Source of the DNA: Salicibibacter cibarius
GTDB lineage: Bacteria > Bacillota > Bacilli > Bacillales > Marinococcaceae
Length of the DNA stretch: 64,000 bases
Assembly (NCBI RefSeq): GCF_016495725.1
Contig: NZ_CP054705.1
Coordinates: 3,534,001 to 3,598,000, forward strand
Direction of reading: 5' to 3'
Shown: positions 48,999-58,826 of the stretch, in pieces
How the letters are laid out: each line of letters opens with the position of its first letter
Numbering within the stretch: position 1 is the stretch's first letter
The notes under the pieces: model-generated
Database searches by the model: none
What the model was told of the DNA's origin: nothing
Seen by the model: the letters and a program-made list of their open reading frames with translations, nothing else
Program-made: the position numbers and the translations under genes

Positions 48999-49872
48999 TG
49001 TTAATCTCCTTCTGTTCCCGCGCATGGATTTTCAGGATATTTACAAGTGTATCTTTCGCTTCCGAGCGAGGCACGACCCTGTCCAACTGCCCGTGCTCCA
49101 ATAAAAATTCCGCGGTCTGAAAATCATCGGGCAGTTCTTCGCGTATCGTCTGCTCGATCACCCTTCTTCCCGCAAAACCGATCAGAGCTCCCGGTTCTGC
49201 AAAATTGTAATCGCCCAAAGACGCGAAGCTGGCCGAAACACCTCCGGTTGTCGGATGGGTCATGATGGAAATGAAAGGGATCTTTGCCCGATGTAAGCGT
49301 TCCAGGGCAACACTCGTTTTCCCCATTTGCATCAGGCTTACAACCCCTTCTTGCATTCGCGCTCCACCTGATGCGCTAAACATGATAAACGGCACGCCGG
49401 TTTTTTCGGCCTGTAAGATGGCGCGGGAGATTTTTTCTCCAACGATAGCGCCCATGCTCCCCATTCTGAAACGCGCATCCATGACGCCAAGTACAACCGG
49501 ATACCCTTTGATCGTTCCTTCTCCGGTGACGACCGCTTCGTTCAACCCTGTTTTTTCTTGATCTTTACTTAATTTCTCCTCGTATTCGGGAAAATTCAAG
49601 GGATTTCCAGAAAACATCCCCGTGTCCATTTCCCGAAACGTTTCCTCATCAATGACACAATCGACGCGCTCATAGGCGGTCATACGAAAGTGATGCCCAC
49701 ACTCGCTACACAAATTCAAGTCCTTCTTTAGTTCACGTGAGTACATGATTGTTTTACAGCTGGGGCATTTCGTCATTACACCGTCATTCATTTTTGTTGG
49801 CTGCGTTCGTTCCGAAGGAATCGTTGCATACTTTCTTTTTTTTGAAAATAAATCCCTAAACAAGCTGTTCAC
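48976..49872 (-). CDS. accD: Acetyl-CoA carboxylase, carboxyltransferase subunit beta
   Basis: Beta half of the carboxyltransferase. Zinc ribbon near residues 38-60 with CPSC and CSEC pairs, then the core [39 protein letters not shown] and [22 protein letters not shown]. 298 residues. Stop overlaps the accA start by 23 bases. In Bacillus the pair sits, as here, between the malic enzyme and pfkA. Confidence 0.96.
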   Translation of the reverse strand: MNSLFRDLFSKKRKYATIPSERTQPTKMNDGVMTKCPSCKTIMYSRELKKDLNLCSECGHHFRMTAYERVDCVIDEETFREMDTGMFSGNPLNFPEYEEKLSKDQEKTGLNEAVVTGEGTIKGYPVVLGVMDARFRMGSMGAIVGEKISRAILQAEKTGVPFIMFSASGGARMQEGVVSLMQMGKTSVALERLHRAKIPFISIMTHPTTGGVSASFASLGDYNFAEPGALIGFAGRRVIEQTIREELPDDFQTAEFLLEHGQLDRVVPRSEAKDTLVNILKIHAREQKEINNEPKSSI

Positions 49873-49901
49873 CTCTTTGGTTCTCCTGAGCCGTTCGTTT
49901 G

Positions 49902-49934
49902 AAAAGCGACCGCCTTTATTGGCGATCGCTTTTT
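49902..49934. terminator. Bidirectional-type terminator between malic enzyme and accD
   Basis: AAAAGCGA and TCGCTTTT arms with an inner CGC/GCG stem; T tracts can be read on both strands. Lies just after the malic enzyme stop. Confidence 0.8.
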
Positions 49935-49949
49935 CCCCATCGCGCTTGC

Positions 49950-51185
49950 TTACTCCTCAATCAAAGCTTCTTTGCGCGTTCGTTCGGCAATTTCCTCAGG
50001 GTCGGCATTTTTTCTTGCCACACCTGTTTCCATAGCGGCTTTCGCTACCGCGGCAGCAACTGCCGGGGCAACACGAGGATCAAATGGAGCCGGAATCGCG
50101 TAATCTGACGATAATTCATCGTCACCGATAAGATCAGCGATCGCGTAAACGGCTGCTTGCTTCATCTCCTCATTAATATGGGAAGCATTGACATCAAGAG
50201 CTCCTCTAAAGATCCCCGGAAAAGCAAGGACATTGTTCACTTGGTTCGGATAATCCGATCGCCCGGTACCGATGACAATCGCGCCGGCTTCTTTCGCGAC
50301 GTCAGGCATAATTTCCGGCGTTGGGTTTGCCATTGCAAAAATAACCGGGTTGTCATCCATCGTACGGACCATCTCTGTCGTTAATGCCCCTTCGACGGAA
50401 ACGCCGATGAAAACATTGGCTCCGTGAATGACATCCACTAATGAACCTTCTTTTCTCTCAAGATTGGTCACTTTCGCCACGCTTTCCTTGACTTCATTCA
50501 TGCCCTCGGCTCTGCCTTCATAAATCGCGCCACGGGAGTCACACATGATGATTTCTTCAACCCCCATGTTCATGAGCAATTTAATCACGGCAATGCCCGC
50601 TGCCCCCGCGCCATTGATGACAACTTTGGCTTCCGAGAGACTCTTTCCCGCTACCTTTAATGCGTTGATCAGTCCGGCGACGGTCACAATCGCTGTGCCA
50701 TGCTGATCATCATGGAAAACAGGAATATTTGTTTCTTCTTTCAATCGATCCTCAATGATAAAGCAATCCGGCGCGGCAATATCTTCAAGATTAACGCCGC
50801 CGAAAGAAGGCTCCATCATTTTCACCGTTTCGATGATTTTTTCGTTGTCTGCAGAATTCAAACAGATTGGAAAGGCGTCTACACCTGCAAACGATTTAAA
50901 CAAAACCGCCTTTCCTTCCATGACGGGGAGAGAAGCAGACGCCCCGATATTCCCCAAGCCTAACACGGCGCTCCCATTTGATACGACAGCAACCATGTTG
51001 CTCTTCATCGTGTAATCAAAGACCTTTTCAGGGTCCTCTTTAATTTCTTTGCATGGCTCGGCTACGCCGGGCGAATAAGCAAGGCTTAGGTCGCGGCTGT
51101 TACGAACTGGGATTTTTGACTTGGATTCAAGTTTTCCTTGTTTCATTTTGTGAAGATGTAACGCTTCTTCTTTTATTGTATCCAC
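49950..51185 (-). CDS. ytsJ: NAD(P)-dependent malic enzyme (YtsJ type)
   Basis: Oxidative decarboxylation of malate to pyruvate, giving NADPH. The N-terminus [19 protein letters not shown] and the motifs [47 protein letters not shown] and [14 protein letters not shown] match the YtsJ branch. GTG at 51185 is preferred (AAGGAG ten bases before). Placed between dnaE and accD as in B. subtilis; its NADPH and the adjacent accDA both serve fatty acid synthesis. Confidence 0.94.
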   Translation of the reverse strand: MDTIKEEALHLHKMKQGKLESKSKIPVRNSRDLSLAYSPGVAEPCKEIKEDPEKVFDYTMKSNMVAVVSNGSAVLGLGNIGASASLPVMEGKAVLFKSFAGVDAFPICLNSADNEKIIETVKMMEPSFGGVNLEDIAAPDCFIIEDRLKEETNIPVFHDDQHGTAIVTVAGLINALKVAGKSLSEAKVVINGAGAAGIAVIKLLMNMGVEEIIMCDSRGAIYEGRAEGMNEVKESVAKVTNLERKEGSLVDVIHGANVFIGVSVEGALTTEMVRTMDDNPVIFAMANPTPEIMPDVAKEAGAIVIGTGRSDYPNQVNNVLAFPGIFRGALDVNASHINEEMKQAAVYAIADLIGDDELSSDYAIPAPFDPRVAPAVAAAVAKAAMETGVARKNADPEEIAERTRKEALIEE

Positions 51186-51316
51186 GATCTGCACACTCCT
51201 TTTATGAATTTTTTGCGAAAATATGTGCTCCAGTTCGCTCTGCTTTCTGATTGAGATCTATTATAACAAAGACAACCTGCCCGTACACCCTTTTTTACCT
51301 TTTATTTAAATATTTC

Positions 51317-54300
51317 TTACTGGCTGTCCTCTGACTTTGTCCGTTCCGCGACGTTTCCTTCCCCTACAAGCAGCTTTACGTTAGAGCGAAGTTCGTCATT
51401 GATGCGTACGCGGTAGCGGTCATCAAACGCAAATAATTGATTGGTTGTTTCATTGTATACGCGCACTTGGGAGAAGCCGGGCATTTTCTGCAAAATCTTT
51501 TTTAGTCGGCGGGATTGGGTATTTGCATGAGATTCATCCGACCATTTAATGTAAAGCACGGTTTGTGCCTCCTCCTGCGCACGTTCTACAGCGATCACAT
51601 CGTCGGCAATGACTTTATTCCCGTATTGGTCAACCGTCCGCTTTCCGCGAACAAATACGTAGCGTTGTTCCTCCAGTTCATGGTGCACTTGCCGATATAC
51701 GTTCGGAAACAGAACCACTTCGCAAGAGGCACTCTCATCACTAAGTTGTAAAAATGCCATTGTTTGTCCGTTCTTCGTACGAATTTGCTTCACATGTTCG
51801 ATCGCGCCCATGATCCAACATTCTGTTTTCACGGGCGCCTGTTCCACTTCCGCGAGTGCCAAAGGCGCGCGCGTGGCAATCAGATGTTCAAATTTATCGA
51901 GGGGATGCCCGCTTAAGTAAAAGCCGGTCACTTCTTTTTCGTACATGTAGCATTCTTCCGGGCTCAACGGCGCAGCATCCGCATAGCGAAAATCTCTGCT
52001 TCCCCGCTCAAACAGTTGGCCCAAATCCCGCTCGAAATCTACAAATTCGAGCGCCCGATCGATCGACGCGAGTAATTTGGCGCGGTCACTGTGAAGGTCA
52101 TCAAATGCACCTGCTTTAATAAGATTGGCGAGCAGGCGGCGATTTACCGACAAATGAGCGGTGCGTGCACAAAAATCAATAAAGCTTTGAAACGCCCCTC
52201 TTTTGTTCCTTTCCCGGATGAGCTTCCCACTGACTTGCCTGCCGACCTGGGTAATGATTTGAAAAGGAAAACGCACGCCTTTCTCTTCCGGTGCAAAGCG
52301 TTCCGTGCTTCTGTTAACCGCCGGCGGATAGATGTGCAGCCCTTGGTTTTTCAACTCCCGAATGGCTTTTCCAAGCCGGTCCTTATCATTTTCTACCATC
52401 GACAAATAGGCAGAAAAGAAAACGAGGGGATAATGCACCTTATAATAAGCCAGCCGGTAAGCAATAAAGCTATAAGCAACTGCATGGCTGCGATTGAACC
52501 CGTACTCGGCGAAACGCAGGATCCATGCATAAATTTTGGTTGCTGTCTCTTCCTCATAACCATTGGCAAGTGCACCTTTGACAAAAGACGCCTTTTCATT
52601 CTCCAATTCTTCACGGTCTTTTTTGCTCACGGCTCTGCGGAGCAAGTCCGCCTGTGCCAATGAGTAACCCGCGATTTGCACAGCTACTTGCATAATCTGT
52701 TCCTGATAAACGATAACCCCATACGTCGGAGACAAAATCGGCGCCAAATCCTGATGAACGACATTCACCTCACGGCGATTATGCTTACCTGCAATATAAA
52801 CATCGATCTGCTCCATCGGACCGGGACGGTATAAAGCATTGACAGCAACCAAATCTTCAAACGTTGTTGGCTGTAATTTCTTTAACACTTGTTGCATCCC
52901 CGCAGATTCAAATTGAAAAATTCCTGTCGTCTTACCGGCGGCAAGCATCGCCAGCGTTTGCGGATCATTCATCGGCATCGCCCCGGGATCTTCGCCGGTG
53001 CCGCTTCGTTGCACCTCATCGCGAAGCTGTTCCAACAAAGTTAAATTCTTGAGCCCCAAAAAATCAATTTTCAGTAGCCCATAAGCTTCCAGATCTTCCA
53101 TCGGAAATTGGGTCACGACCGTTAACGAGCCAGGGGCAGTAGGCACAATTTCCGTGAGCGGCCGGGCGCTGAGAACGACCCCGGCCGCGTGCAAAGACGT
53201 ATGGCGGGGAAGACCTTCGATGGCTTCGGCATATTGAAACAATGTGTTTGCTTGTTCATTTTCCCTTAATAACTCCGAAAGCTTCTCATCGCCTTCTCTT
53301 GCTATCTTTAGCGTTGCATTCGCTGAAGGAAGTGTGCGAATGATTCGTTCGACGAGCGCCTGCGGGGTTCCCAATGCTTTTCCCACATCCCTGAGCGCGG
53401 CTCGGGCCCCGAACGTGCCGAACGTAATAATTTGCCCAACATGGGCGGTCCCGTATTTATTTCGCACGTATGCGATGATTTCTTCCCGGCGATGATCGGG
53501 GAAATCAATGTCGATATCCGGCAAAGACACGCGCGCTTCATTTAAAAACCGTTCAAACAGCAATCCATAGGCAAGAGGGTCAACGTCTGTAATATACAGA
53601 CAATACGCAACGATTGAACCCGCGGCCGACCCGCGGCCAGGTCCGGTTAAGACACCTGCGTCTCTGGCATAAGCCATAAAATCCCAAACAATGAGGAAAT
53701 AATCTTCAAATGCTTGTCTTTCAATAACGGCAAGTTCATGCTCCAGTCGTTCGACCACGCGGTCGTTCAAACGGCCGTAGCGCTCGTTAGCACCTTGAAA
53801 ACAAATCCTTCTCAATTCTCCGCGGTGATCAGGAGAAGGGAGTTTTGTCTGCAGTTGATCCGGTTCCACCGAACAACGTTCCGCGATTGCCACGGCATTT
53901 GCCATCGCACCTCCGTCATGTGCCCAAGCCTGTTCAGCATAAGAGACCGAAAAAAGCACATGTTCCTCACGCCACTCCAACGGGCTTACGTCCTCGAGAG
54001 GACGATTGCTGCGAATGGCTTCCAAACAGCGCCGCCATTTTTTATCTTCCTCTGTTAAAAAAGAAACATTGCCGCACGCCACCCGATTCATTTTCATCGC
54101 ATCGGCAAACGCGATCCAATCTTGACGTTCTTCCCTTTCCGGTAAAGGAGCGGGAAGGCAACCGGCGTATAAGTGATCCGGCCCGATCTTTCCCTTCAAG
54201 TCTAGAACAATTCCCCGGGCATGCGCCCTATCCGTCTCCTCCGGAAGAATAACGATTAGATCGCTGCAATGCCGATAAAAAAAATCAGCATACACGCCCG

Positions 54301-54616
54301 GCTCCGATTGAGATTGGGCCTCGGCCGACAGCGCCATTAATTGCTGGTAGCCTGTCAGATTGACGGCGATTAAAAGGAGCGTCCCTTTCGTCTTTTCTTC
54401 AAAATGGACATCTAATTCCAAACCGAAAAGCGGTTTTATTTTTCGTTCCTTACAGAGGTTATAAAATTTATGGGCGCCATACATGACGTTTCGATCTGTC
54501 AGAGCCAGTGCGGAATAACCGAGAGAAGCCGCCCGGTCCACTAGGGGCTCGATGCGGCACGTACTCTCGAGCAAGGTGTATTCGCTTCGCACTTGTAAAT
54601 GGACAAATGAATCCAC
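51317..54616 (-). CDS. dnaE: DNA polymerase III subunit alpha (DnaE type)
   Basis: Replicative polymerase that in Bacillus extends primers before PolC. About 1099 residues. PHP domain at the N-terminus (FVHLQVRSEYTLLEST), polymerase core with GPGRGSAAGSIVAYCL, the catalytic PDIDIDFPDHRR and LLKIDFLGLKNLT, then helix-hairpin-helix and OB domains. GTG 54616 is chosen since AAAAGGAG precedes it and it matches the family start. The second PHP histidine (HLQVH in B. subtilis) is Arg here, so the PHP site is probably inactive. Confidence 0.96.
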   Translation of the reverse strand: MDSFVHLQVRSEYTLLESTCRIEPLVDRAASLGYSALALTDRNVMYGAHKFYNLCKERKIKPLFGLELDVHFEEKTKGTLLLIAVNLTGYQQLMALSAEAQSQSEPGVYADFFYRHCSDLIVILPEETDRAHARGIVLDLKGKIGPDHLYAGCLPAPLPEREERQDWIAFADAMKMNRVACGNVSFLTEEDKKWRRCLEAIRSNRPLEDVSPLEWREEHVLFSVSYAEQAWAHDGGAMANAVAIAERCSVEPDQLQTKLPSPDHRGELRRICFQGANERYGRLNDRVVERLEHELAVIERQAFEDYFLIVWDFMAYARDAGVLTGPGRGSAAGSIVAYCLYITDVDPLAYGLLFERFLNEARVSLPDIDIDFPDHRREEIIAYVRNKYGTAHVGQIITFGTFGARAALRDVGKALGTPQALVERIIRTLPSANATLKIAREGDEKLSELLRENEQANTLFQYAEAIEGLPRHTSLHAAGVVLSARPLTEIVPTAPGSLTVVTQFPMEDLEAYGLLKIDFLGLKNLTLLEQLRDEVQRSGTGEDPGAMPMNDPQTLAMLAAGKTTGIFQFESAGMQQVLKKLQPTTFEDLVAVNALYRPGPMEQIDVYIAGKHNRREVNVVHQDLAPILSPTYGVIVYQEQIMQVAVQIAGYSLAQADLLRRAVSKKDREELENEKASFVKGALANGYEEETATKIYAWILRFAEYGFNRSHAVAYSFIAYRLAYYKVHYPLVFFSAYLSMVENDKDRLGKAIRELKNQGLHIYPPAVNRSTERFAPEEKGVRFPFQIITQVGRQVSGKLIRERNKRGAFQSFIDFCARTAHLSVNRRLLANLIKAGAFDDLHSDRAKLLASIDRALEFVDFERDLGQLFERGSRDFRYADAAPLSPEECYMYEKEVTGFYLSGHPLDKFEHLIATRAPLALAEVEQAPVKTECWIMGAIEHVKQIRTKNGQTMAFLQLSDESASCEVVLFPNVYRQVHHELEEQRYVFVRGKRTVDQYGNKVIADDVIAVERAQEEAQTVLYIKWSDESHANTQSRRLKKILQKMPGFSQVRVYNETTNQLFAFDDRYRVRINDELRSNVKLLVGEGNVAERTKSEDSQ

Positions 54617-54757
54617 GGCACTCTCTCCTTTTCCCACATCTCACTTCCCGCTTCTAAACCAAGCATAACTTGGCCATCTATTGATTATACATGAAAATAG
54701 ACGATCCATGCTTACGCGGGAAAAAGGTTGTTTCGACAGATAGGGGGAATCCGGCAC

Positions 54758-55096
54758 ATGTTTACCAGGGATTTTTTGGCTACATTGGTTTTGGACTTTT
54801 TCGTTGCCTTCGGGGTTGTGCTCGGCGGGGCTATTATCGGCGGGATTGGCGCGTTCATGATCGGAAAACCGCCGCTTGCTACCATCCACGATTTAGCCGG
54901 CAGTTTGAAAATTTGGGCGCTTGTTGCCGCCATCGGAGGAACGTTTGACGCGATCACCAGCTTGGAGCGCGGCCTTTTTTACGGCACACATATTGATATC
55001 TATAAAACCGTTTGTATGATTTTAGCCGCGTTATCCGGCGCAAATGTCGGCGCGCTGATCATCCAATGGATTACACAGGAACAGATCTCCCCATGA
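54758..55096 (+). CDS. ytrH: Sporulation membrane protein YtrH
   Basis: 112 residues with three hydrophobic segments: LDFFVAFGVVLGGAIIGGIG, IWALVAAIGGTFDAITSLERG and the last ICMILAALSGANVGALIIQW. In B. subtilis ytrH and ytrI form a mother-cell (sigma-E) pair needed for efficient spores. ATG 54758 follows AGGGGG. Its stop overlaps the ytrI start. Divergent from dnaE, as in Bacillus. Confidence 0.92.
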   Translation: MFTRDFLATLVLDFFVAFGVVLGGAIIGGIGAFMIGKPPLATIHDLAGSLKIWALVAAIGGTFDAITSLERGLFYGTHIDIYKTVCMILAALSGANVGALIIQWITQEQISP

Positions 55097-55596
55097 GAAT
55101 TCCACCCTATCACCGGCGTCCGGGCTGGCAAAGATTTTTTGCAGGTGTCATTATCGGCGCGCTGATTGGCTGGTGCATTTTTCTCTATCAGTTTGGCAAA
55201 GTACATGAAGAGATGGTCGTAGAACTCGGAAAAAATGAATTGCACATCGAGCAGCTCGAGCGAAATCTTGAATCGCTAAGGGAACGGGAACAGGAAGAAA
55301 ATAGCGATGACGACTTCATCATTGAAGAGATTTCGATTGTCTTTGAAAACGAGGAAGAAAGCCGCCTCAGCGAACTCGCCCTCTATGACATCGAACAACA
55401 AGCCATTGAAGAATTGGAGCACCTTTTAGACCAGGAATTGGAAAATGTTGCTGAAAACCGCGAACTACTCGTGAGAACGATTGAAAATAAACGGTATCCA
55501 GCCAATGATTATGAATACAACCTGATTGTGCACCAGTTAACCCTCTATCGAACATTGGAACTCCATGTAGAAGTTGTCCCCGTTGCCGATGACTGA
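55093..55596 (+). CDS. ytrI: Sporulation membrane protein YtrI
   Basis: About 167 residues: a short basic N-terminus (MRIPPYHRRPGWQRF), one membrane helix (FAGVIIGALIGWCIFLYQFG) and a long acidic, coiled-coil-like outer part rich in Glu and Leu. ATG 55093 overlaps the ytrH stop (ATGA), so the pair is translationally coupled. Function in sporulation is known only from the pair's genetics in B. subtilis. Followed directly by the 21-bp repeat array. Confidence 0.9.
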   Translation: MRIPPYHRRPGWQRFFAGVIIGALIGWCIFLYQFGKVHEEMVVELGKNELHIEQLERNLESLREREQEENSDDDFIIEEISIVFENEEESRLSELALYDIEQQAIEELEHLLDQELENVAENRELLVRTIENKRYPANDYEYNLIVHQLTLYRTLELHVEVVPVADD

Positions 55597-55601
55597 CGAA
55601 T

Positions 55602-55698
55602 GGCTGATAACTCATTTGTTTTGGCTGATATATTGATGTTTTCGGCTGATATATTCCGACATTTGGCTGATATCGAGCCGTTTTCGGCTGATAAATTA
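55602..55698 (+). repeat. 21-bp repeat array, five units
   Basis: GGCTGATA units start at 55602, 55623, 55644, 55665 and 55686, exactly 21 apart. They match, unit by unit, the array at 15641-15745 in the opposite orientation. It fills the gap between the convergent ytrI and nrnA and touches the nrnA stop codon. A frame reading MADNSFVLADIL... exists without a ribosome site. Confidence 0.88.
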
Positions 55699-56643
55699 TG
55701 CCCGGTACGCTTTACAAATCTCTTCCAACTGCTCCACCACTTGCGCCCGTTCTTGATCGTTTTCTGCGGTTGCACCTGCAGCGAGCGGGTGCCCTCCACC
55801 TTGAAATCGGCCCGCCAGCTCGTTAACAACAGGGCCTTTGGAACGAAGCCTCACCCGATAGGTTTTGTCTTCCAGTTCGACGAACGTTACCCAGGCCATG
55901 ATGCCTTCCACATTCGCGACAGAATGCACGATCGCTGATGATTCATTTACGCTCACTTGATACTTCCGAAGTTGTTCCTGGCTAAGCACGATAACGCCGA
56001 CCCCATTTTCACTCAGCGTAAAGTCGGAAAGCACCTCTCCTTCTAAACGTAACAACGAAAGGGGTTTTTTGTACATCTCATTAAATAATCGACGCACATC
56101 GAATTCTCTTTCAAATAGAAGCTGAACAGCCTTGAACGTACACGCTGATGTGTTCGGGTGTGAAAAGCGCCCCGTGTCCCCGACAATCCCCGCGTATAAT
56201 AGGCGGGCACACTCACCGTCGAGTTTCCAATCATGTGCAGAGGCGACCGTCTCATACCAATGAACGATCATTTCCGAGGTTGAACTGAATGTCGGATCCA
56301 CCCACGCGAGGGAGGCATAATCATCTACAACCGGATGATGGTCAATTTTAAAAAGTTCACGGGCGTTTTTATAACGCTCGTCGTCAATCCGTCCGGTGTT
56401 CGCCGTGTCGCATACAATAACGAGTGCTTCCGAAAATGCTTTATCATCAATCTTATCCATTTCAGATAAAAAAGAAAGGGACGGTTCCTCTTCCCCGGCC
56501 AGCTGTACTTTTTTTCCGGTGTTGATTTCAATTAATCTCGCTAACCCGGCTTGTGATCCGATCGCGTCCGGATCCGGCCGCTCATGACGGCAAATAATGA
56601 TTTGCTCAAAGGCAGAAATCGTATCAAAAAGTTTCTGTTTCAT
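55696..56643 (-). CDS. nrnA: Oligoribonuclease / pAp phosphatase NrnA
   Basis: DHH-DHHA1 phosphoesterase degrading nano-RNA and 3'-phosphoadenosine 5'-phosphate. 315 residues. The metal motifs are CRHERPDPDAIGSQAG (near 18), VCDTANTGRID and the DHH signature IDHHPVVDDYA, then DTGRFSHPNTS; the C-terminal substrate motif is GGHPLAAGA. Same position as ytqI in B. subtilis. Confidence 0.96.
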   Translation of the reverse strand: MKQKLFDTISAFEQIIICRHERPDPDAIGSQAGLARLIEINTGKKVQLAGEEEPSLSFLSEMDKIDDKAFSEALVIVCDTANTGRIDDERYKNARELFKIDHHPVVDDYASLAWVDPTFSSTSEMIVHWYETVASAHDWKLDGECARLLYAGIVGDTGRFSHPNTSACTFKAVQLLFEREFDVRRLFNEMYKKPLSLLRLEGEVLSDFTLSENGVGVIVLSQEQLRKYQVSVNESSAIVHSVANVEGIMAWVTFVELEDKTYRVRLRSKGPVVNELAGRFQGGGHPLAAGATAENDQERAQVVEQLEEICKAYRA

Positions 56644-56734
56644 TTTTTTGGCTCCTTTGCCTCTTTAAACTTATGCTCTGACTTTCATACAGACGGAAAA
56701 AAAGGTACACTAGAGCTTGTAAGGAGGTATTTTG

Positions 56735-57058
56735 ATGACAGTAGTCATTCCCATCGTTATGGCGATTTCAATCGCGCTTTATGCGTACAATAAATTCAAA
56801 CGTTTCCGCACCTCGGGGGAGGCCATTAAACAATGGTACCAAACAAAAGCGATGATCGCATTGGGCTTTTTCATTCTGGCACCCGGCCTGCTTTTCATGC
56901 TGCCGCCCATGTGGGGTGTTGTGGAATTCATCGTCGGACTTGTTTTCTCGTTGCTCGGGCTCGTCTATGTGATCTACGGGAGCAAATACTACAGGAAAGT
57001 GCTGCCCTTTGCGAAAGAAGAGTCTGAAGCCATGCGAGTGTCCGGAAGTGGGAAATGA
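56735..57058 (+). CDS. ytpI: YtpI family membrane protein
   Basis: 107 residues with three hydrophobic helices: an N-terminal one (VIPIVMAISIALYAYNKF), AMIALGFFILAPGLLFMLPP and GVVEFIVGLVFSLLGLVYVI. ATG 56735 follows AAGGAGG. Family of unknown function, conserved next to nrnA in Bacillus. Confidence 0.9.
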   Translation: MTVVIPIVMAISIALYAYNKFKRFRTSGEAIKQWYQTKAMIALGFFILAPGLLFMLPPMWGVVEFIVGLVFSLLGLVYVIYGSKYYRKVLPFAKEESEAMRVSGSGK

Positions 57059-57131
57059 GAGGTGGGAGATGGGAGTCTCTCCCTACCTCGGATCCGCCGG
57101 CATGGGGACCTTTTCGGCTGGAAGTTTATCG

Positions 57132-57401
57132 TTTCGGGACTCATGAGCAATCGATGGCGACCGCCTCTGATTTCGGGCTTCATGAAACGCTCATGGCGAC
57201 CGAAAGGCTCCGGGCCTGGCGCTTTCGGGTTTCATGAACCGCCCATGGCGACCGAAAGGCTCTGTTCCTGGCGCTTTCGGGCTTCATGAACCGCTCATGG
57301 CGACTGACAGACCCCGGTTCTTACGCTTTCGGGCTCCATGAACCGCCCATGGCGACCGAAAGGCTCCGTACCTTGCTCTCTCGGGTTCCATGAATCGCCA
57401 A
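57132..57401. repeat. Tandem repeat array, exact 52 bp period, five to six units
   Basis: TTTCGGG unit starts lie at 57171, 57223, 57275, 57327 and 57379, always 52 apart, plus a shortened unit at 57132. Most units hold a nested dyad: TTTCGG, four bases, CATGA, five bases, TCATG, four bases, CCGAAA. Some arms are lost in the fourth unit. The array fills the gap between ytpI (plus) and ytoI (minus) and ends six bases before the ytoI stop. Confidence 0.9.
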
Positions 57402-57406
57402 GCCCG

Positions 57407-58714
57407 TTATTTTTCCAACAGCTGGGCCATCATAAGGCCTTTCCCAACGAGTTCATCTTCGAGATAAAGCTCCACATCCACTTTCCCACTTTTTCGGCTG
57501 ACCTCCAATATCTTTCCTTTCATCTCAATCTCGCTTTCAATTTGAACCGGCTTTAAAAAATATAAGGAGAGGTTTTCAACGACGAGGTCTCCCTTACGAT
57601 GACGGCGCAATAAACGACTGCCCACTTCTGTAACCAGCGTGGACAAAACCCCATACGAAATCATCCCGATCGGATTGGTCATCTGCGGGGTTAATTGACA
57701 TACGTAATCGTATACGGAACCGCCGGGTGCTTCCTCAACATTCCCGGTGATAAGGTCGTCAAGCGTATCCCCTACATGTGGTTGCCGCTGGGCAACCTGC
57801 AAAGCCTTTAACACATCCTGCCGGCTAATGACCCCGAGCAAACGGGATTCTCCATCGACAACAGGAAGAAGTTCGATCCCCTCCCAAACCATGACATGGG
57901 CGGCAGATGCCAAAGATGTTTGCGCATTAACGGTAATCGGCTCAGCGGTCATAACTTTCTCAACAGGCGTACTTTCTTTCATCGATAATATATCTTTTGC
58001 CGCTACCATGCCGAGCACTTTCATTTCATTGTTAACGACCGGAAAGCGACTATGGCTCGTATCTGTATTAAGTTGATGCCAGCGTTCCACCATATGGTCG
58101 GTTGTTAAAAAATGCGTATCCTCCAACGGGATTAATATATCTTCAACAAAAACGATTTCTTTTTTGATTAATTGGTCATAAATGGCCCGATTGATCATAC
58201 TGGCTACCGTAAACGTATCATAACTTGTCGTGATGATCGGAAGGGAGTGTTCGTTGGCATAGGCAATCGTTTCTTCGTTCGTATCAAATCCGCCAGTGAT
58301 CAACACCGCCGCCCCTGCTTCCAATGCAAGTTGGTGGACTTGATAACGGTTGCCTACAATTAGTAAATGTCCCGGCTCCACGTAGCGCATCATCGCTTCC
58401 ATTTTCATGGCACCAATTACAAACCGCTGCAATGTTTTATGTAATCCGTCACGGCCGCCAAGGACTTGTCCATCCACAATATTGACGACTTCAGCAAACG
58501 TAAGGTGTTCGAAGTTTTCCTTTTTCTTTTCTACACGAATTGTCCCAACGCGCTCAATCGTAGTAACGATGCCTTGATTTTCCGCTTCCTTAATGGCTCG
58601 GTACGCGGTTCCTTCGCTTACGTTCATCACCTTGGCAATTCTGCGCACAGAGATCTTCTCCCCGACACCCAAATGATAAATATGTTGTAAAATCTGTTCG
58701 TGTTTCGTAGACAT
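57407..58714 (-). CDS. ytoI: YtoI: HTH, DRTGG, CBS pair and hot-dog domain protein
   Basis: 435 residues. Domains in order: winged helix (about 1-65, RRIAKVMNVSEGTAYRAIKEAE), DRTGG domain (about 75-180), two CBS domains (about 195-305, with SHSRFPVVNNEMKVLGMV and LLPVVDGESRLLGVISRQDVL) and a hot-dog thioesterase-like end (ISYGVLSTLVTEVGSRLLRRH...VENLSLYFLKPVQIESE). CBS pairs usually bind adenine nucleotides. Target genes are unknown. Confidence 0.92.
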   Translation of the reverse strand: MSTKHEQILQHIYHLGVGEKISVRRIAKVMNVSEGTAYRAIKEAENQGIVTTIERVGTIRVEKKKENFEHLTFAEVVNIVDGQVLGGRDGLHKTLQRFVIGAMKMEAMMRYVEPGHLLIVGNRYQVHQLALEAGAAVLITGGFDTNEETIAYANEHSLPIITTSYDTFTVASMINRAIYDQLIKKEIVFVEDILIPLEDTHFLTTDHMVERWHQLNTDTSHSRFPVVNNEMKVLGMVAAKDILSMKESTPVEKVMTAEPITVNAQTSLASAAHVMVWEGIELLPVVDGESRLLGVISRQDVLKALQVAQRQPHVGDTLDDLITGNVEEAPGGSVYDYVCQLTPQMTNPIGMISYGVLSTLVTEVGSRLLRRHRKGDLVVENLSLYFLKPVQIESEIEMKGKILEVSRKSGKVDVELYLEDELVGKGLMMAQLLEK

Positions 58715-58746
58715 GTGGCATGTTCACCCCCTATCCTATGAAATGA

Positions 58747-58772
58747 AAAAACTTGGCAACCAACCAAGTTTT
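58747..58772 (-). terminator. Terminator after the small membrane protein gene
   Basis: AAAACTTGG and CCAAGTTTT are perfect 9-base arms with an 8-base loop; T-rich on both sides. Lies between the 86-residue gene and ytoI. Confidence 0.85.
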
Positions 58773-58826
58773 CGTGCAAACAATCGTGCTCGTTTCCTTT
58801 CATTATAAAGGCGGGACGACAGATGA

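Noticed and set aside
55603-55710. Short peptide MADNSFVLADIL... encoded by the 21-bp repeats
   Set aside because: No ribosome site, and changes against the 15.6 kb copy fall on all codon positions.
57132-57401. CRISPR array
   Set aside because: Units are contiguous with no unique spacers, repeats are imperfect, and there are no cas genes in the window; the same holds for the other three arrays.
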